Source: Flavobacteriales bacterium (lineage in GTDB: Bacteria; Bacteroidota; Bacteroidia; Flavobacteriales_D; Sanyastnellaceae). Taken from it: a stretch of DNA of 6,057 nucleotides. Under the pieces are notes generated by a model. It was not told where the DNA came from. It worked only from the letters and a program-made list of their open reading frames with translations, and did not search any database. Location of the stretch: positions 1 to 6,057 of the forward strand of contig JANRAA010000114.1 in the NCBI GenBank assembly GCA_030728235.1. Reading direction: 5' to 3'. Each line of letters starts with the position of its first letter. The first letter of the stretch is position 1. A program made the translations under genes and the position numbers. Shown here piece by piece: positions 4,956 through 6,057 of the stretch.

Positions 4956-6057
4956 ATTGCTTAAAATCAATATTGTAGCTCTGCTATTTGCCGTTTCGTC
5001 GGCAGCTAGTGCAACATACATTCCCCAAAAGCTCGCTACATTTCAACTTGATGATTCCTTGAGTGAATTGACGATTGATCAAGTCATCGACATGACCTTC
5101 GTTGAGAACTTTGGAGATGTCTTAAATCTTGGAATTAAAGAAAGTGCAACTTGGCTCAAGATAGAGTTGCCATCAAACGAAGGCGGACTTTTTCTGCAGA
5201 TTGAATCTCCGATGATTGATTCATTGTTCTTTTATCAGGTCATTGATAAAGACATTCTGTACGGCGATACCACTGGGGTAGCATTTCCTTTTTCAACTCG
5301 GCAAATCGACTCTCCGCAATTTCTATTTGAAATAAAGGCTTCTGAAGAAAATTCATTTGCATATCTCCGAATCCAAAGCGGAAAGCAAGTTATTGTTGTG
5401 CCCACAATAAATGATAAATACGAACTTCTAAAAGCTCAAAATACATCCGACATTTTCTTTAGTTTTTATGCAGGACTAATGATGGTTATGTTTCTGTATA
5501 ACCTATTTGTTTATGTCTCGGTGCGAGATCAGAGCTACCTCTACTATATCGGATACATACTGTTTGTTGCGCTTACTCAACTGGTATTAAATGGCTACGG
5601 CAATCAATTTGTCTGGCCCAACAATACTTGGCTTGCTATGCGGGCTACTCACTTCAGTGGTGTAGTTTCAGGTGTGGCAACAATCATTTTCGCTGGACAA
5701 TTTTTACATGTTCAGCAAAATGCTAGATGGCTGTTCAAATTAATGATTGGCTATACGGTGCTGTATATTGTGGCCCTTATTACCTCAACTTTGGGGTACT
5801 TTCAATTTAGTTTTAACCTGATCAACTTCTGTGCGATGTTCAGTTTAATTCTGATTTTCGGGAGTATTCAGATATACAGAAGAGGGTTCAAACCAGCATT
5901 GTATTTCGTTATTGCTTGGTTGTTCTTCCTTATTGGAGTCATCATTTTTGTTATGAAAGACTACGGAGTATTCCCGTACAATAGCTTGACTCGATTTGCG
6001 CTGCCCGTCGGTTCAGCACTCGAGGTAGTTCTTCTTTCATTGGCCCTCGCTGATAGA
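4945..6057 (+). CDS. 7TMR-DISM membrane sensor protein, 5' part (runs off the window)
   Basis: An open frame of 371 codons with no stop before the end of the window. The ATG at 4945 overlaps the preceding stop by 11 nt. Residues 1-23 form a signal peptide (Lys-rich start, hydrophobic core, cleavage likely after SAASA). Residues about 24-165 are a beta-rich extracytoplasmic domain of the 7TMR-DISMED2 type, including ATWLKIELP and PMIDSLFFY, which match the family's jelly-roll pattern (tyWlrf.l.....lv..p.iD.v..y). From about 170 to 366 come hydrophobic segments forming the 7TM module, starting FFSFYAGLMMVMFLYNLFVY and YLYYIGYILFVALTQL and ending ALEVVLLSLALADR. That ending is typical of the point where the seventh helix passes into a cytoplasmic coiled coil and output domain (histidine kinase, LytTR, cyclase or HTH). 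The output domain is outside the window, so the signalling mode cannot be stated. The ligand is unknown; carbohydrate-like binding is the usual proposal for DISMED2 domains. Confidence 0.9.
   Translation, partial: MLIKLLKINIVALLFAVSSAASATYIPQKLATFQLDDSLSELTIDQVIDMTFVENFGDVLNLGIKESATWLKIELPSNEGGLFLQIESPMIDSLFFYQVIDKDILYGDTTGVAFPFSTRQIDSPQFLFEIKASEENSFAYLRIQSGKQVIVVPTINDKYELLKAQNTSDIFFSFYAGLMMVMFLYNLFVYVSVRDQSYLYYIGYILFVALTQLVLNGYGNQFVWPNNTWLAMRATHFSGVVSGVATIIFAGQFLHVQQNARWLFKLMIGYTVLYIVALITSTLGYFQFSFNLINFCAMFSLILIFGSIQIYRRGFKPALYFVIAWLFFLIGVIIFVMKDYGVFPYNSLTRFALPVGSALEVVLLSLALADR

Overview
The window most likely comes from a member of the Bacteroidota, probably a Flavobacteriales-like lineage. 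The evidence is an A+T-leaning sequence with little Shine-Dalgarno signal, a promoter -7 box of the TAnnTTTG type at 92-99, a DUF4924-family protein, a membrane-anchored OmpH/Skp-like protein and a 7TMR-DISM sensor. No rRNA, tRNA, CRISPR array or complete mobile element is visible.

Left part (1-1551): a tight rightward operon of three genes. It holds a small conserved hypothetical protein (147-368), an OmpH/Skp-like coiled-coil protein with an N-terminal signal anchor (365-1012) and a DUF4924 protein (1009-1551). Both junctions are 4-nt ATGA stop/start overlaps, so the three are very probably co-translated. The first 22 bases may hold the first seven codons of a divergent gene that leaves the window.

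Middle (1544-2992, minus strand): two genes that look like a degenerate two-component pair. The upstream gene (2546-2992, possibly from 3094) has the layout of a response-regulator receiver domain with a C-terminal helix, but the phospho-acceptor Asp, the conserved Thr and the conserved Lys-Pro are replaced. The downstream gene (1544-2473) has a PAS-like N-terminus and a histidine-kinase dimerisation segment that keeps an H-box His. Its ATP-binding domain is eroded. Its 3' end overlaps the DUF4924 gene tail to tail by 8 nt.

Right part (3128-6057, plus strand): transcribed divergently from the pseudo-receiver gene. It holds an E1-like (ThiF/MoeB/UBA-fold) adenylyltransferase of the Rv1355c type (3128-4225), an N-acyltransferase (GNAT)-like protein starting at a GTG inside the previous gene (4206-4955), and the 5' part of a 7TMR-DISM membrane sensor (4945 to beyond 6057) that also overlaps its predecessor. 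These three look translationally coupled.

The most interesting proposal is that the right and middle parts form one system. An extracellular ligand would be sensed by the 7TM receptor. An adenylating enzyme and an acyltransferase-like partner would make or attach a small molecule. Two proteins derived from two-component signalling but apparently unable to do conventional phosphotransfer would regulate it. The gene families are read from sequence motifs; the joint function is inference.
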